From contig ML210373.1 in NCBI GenBank assembly GCA_004369085.1, positions 1 to 45,224 of the forward strand: a stretch of DNA of 45,224 nucleotides, written 5' to 3'. The notes beneath the pieces are model-generated. The model saw nothing but the letters and a program-made list of their open reading frames with translations. It made no database searches and was not told where the DNA came from. Origin of the DNA: Coprinopsis marcescibilis (taxonomy: Eukaryota > Basidiomycota > Agaricomycetes > Agaricales > Psathyrellaceae). How positions within the stretch are numbered: the stretch's first letter is position 1; each line of letters opens with the position of its first letter. The position numbers and the translations under genes were made by a program. Below are positions 44,411 through 45,224 of the stretch, one piece after another.

Positions 44411-45224
44411 ATGGGTGTTCTGGAAAGCCCCAGTCCTTTGACGCCTCTGTCGACCACAGGTTCAGTGTCTGGAAGCATGCCGAAGCTCGCCAAGGAGAAG
44501 GAGGACGTGCAGACCGTTACAGTCGCCGTCGATTGGAAAGATGAAGAAATTCATTACCCTGATGGTGGACTACGGGCTTGGTTGGTGATTTCTGGAGTGA
44601 GTCACCTGGCGATTGGCTCAGTGTGCACTATGAAAGGGCTCTGACGCAGGTGAAAACCTTAGGCAATGTGTTGTACCTGCTCAACGTGAGTGCGGCCTCA
44701 ATTCCGTTGGGGAACCATGACCCACTTAACCCCAAAAGATTCGGTTTTGCGAATGCATGGGGGGTACGTCTCTGCACGGAGGTCATGTAGGGGATGACAG
44801 ATCTGAACAACTCAGCTAGGTTTTCCAATCGTACTACGAAACTGACATCCTTCCGACGACCTCGCCTTCTTCGATGTAGGTTAATCTCATAAATTATCCT
44901 CAGTACTACCCCATCTAATCGTCCCAGTGCATGGATAGGGTCAATGCAGGTCAATTATCATGTCGTAAATCTTGTCGGCCATCCCAAGTCCTTATCTTTT
45001 GCAGTATGCTTTGATATTCATTCCCGGAATCCTGACCGGACGACTATGCGACCTCGGTTACTTTAAACTACCGTTCCTGATAGGAACAATCTTCGCTATC
45101 ACCGCAACATTCCTGGTCGGCCAATGCACTGAGTACAGTCGACACCGTCTTATCCCATAACGGTTGGGGGAAGCCCAAGGTTATGGGATTTCACGGGGTA
45201 TGGGTTCAGGAGGGGACTTCCGTA
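44411..45224 (+). CDS. Second MFS transporter (MCT-like), 3' part cut by window end and disrupted
   Basis: Start ATG 44411. The N-terminus ends in YPDGGLRAWLVISG, matching the neighbour at 39670. Exons then give AMCCTCST, FGFANAWG, VFQSYYETDILPTTSPSS, AWIGSMQ and YALIFIPGILTGRLCDLGYFK. Intron positions and phases equal those of the first MFS gene, so the two are paralogues by tandem duplication, with the ING gene between them. After CTEY (about 45136) the expected continuation WHFLLCQGFAVG is absent and the frame reaches a stop at 45158. The DNA there contains a strong hairpin. So the gene is either interrupted by inserted DNA or uses an exon beyond the window. The remaining helices are outside the window. 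Confidence 0.7.
45152..45189. repeat. Imperfect inverted repeat (hairpin) inside the second MFS gene
   Basis: Arms ATCCCATAAC...TTGGG and CCCAA...GTTATGGGAT pair over 10 + 5 bp around a GGAAG loop with a small internal bulge. It lies where the MFS coding similarity stops. It could be part of a short terminal-repeat element whose far end is outside the window. Confidence 0.55.

Overview
The window is nuclear DNA of a filamentous basidiomycete, most likely an Agaricomycete. Genes are dense and on both strands. Coding regions are cut by many ~45-60 bp GT-AG introns, often with a CTNAY-like branch point. The gene families are typical of mushrooms: BTB/POZ and F-box regulators, a SWIM-RING protein, a membrane-anchored GH5 glucanase, fungal NLR-like NACHT proteins, a P450, a SKN7-type regulator, an ING protein and MCT-like MFS carriers. 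The species cannot be named from sequence alone.

Layout. 0.4-2.5 kb (-): ABC-type ATPase with a degenerate catalytic core. 2.8-3.4 kb (-): poorly resolved membrane-protein exon. 4.0-5.2 kb (-): BTB/POZ protein. 5.4-7.6 kb (-): single-exon F-box-like protein with a long acidic tract. 8.1-9.75 kb (-): SWIM + RING protein. 11.2-13.7 kb (+): type II membrane GH5 exo-beta-1,3-glucanase. 14.2-17.0 kb (+): NACHT-ankyrin protein. 17.5-23.2 kb (+): C2-like/helical/NACHT/14xWD40 protein. 23.26-24.3 kb (-): cis-prenyltransferase. 24.7-27.2 kb (-): cytochrome P450. 28.0-28.7 kb (-): two intron-containing tRNA-Thr genes (AGT, TGT). 29.25-35.8 kb (-): receiver and HSF-type DNA-binding halves of a SKN7-like regulator, separated by about 1.3 kb without an ORF. 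35.8-39.6 kb: no convincing gene. 39.7-41.8 kb (+): MFS carrier. 42.2-43.5 kb (+): ING-family PHD protein. 44.4 kb to the window end (+): second MFS carrier whose frame breaks near the edge.

How they may work together. The most suggestive unit is the adjacent same-strand NLR pair at 14-23 kb. One protein starts with a MARCKS-like N-myristoylation motif and the other carries a C2-like module, so both may act at membranes. This is a hypothesis from domain layout. Most other genes look like independent housekeeping or regulatory loci: dolichol synthesis, tRNA, stress/osmotic two-component output, histone H3K4 reading, ubiquitin adaptors. I see no coherent secondary-metabolite cluster. I joined exons by hand from splice signals, frame and family resemblance. 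Where I give a protein length, the exon lengths summed to a multiple of three.
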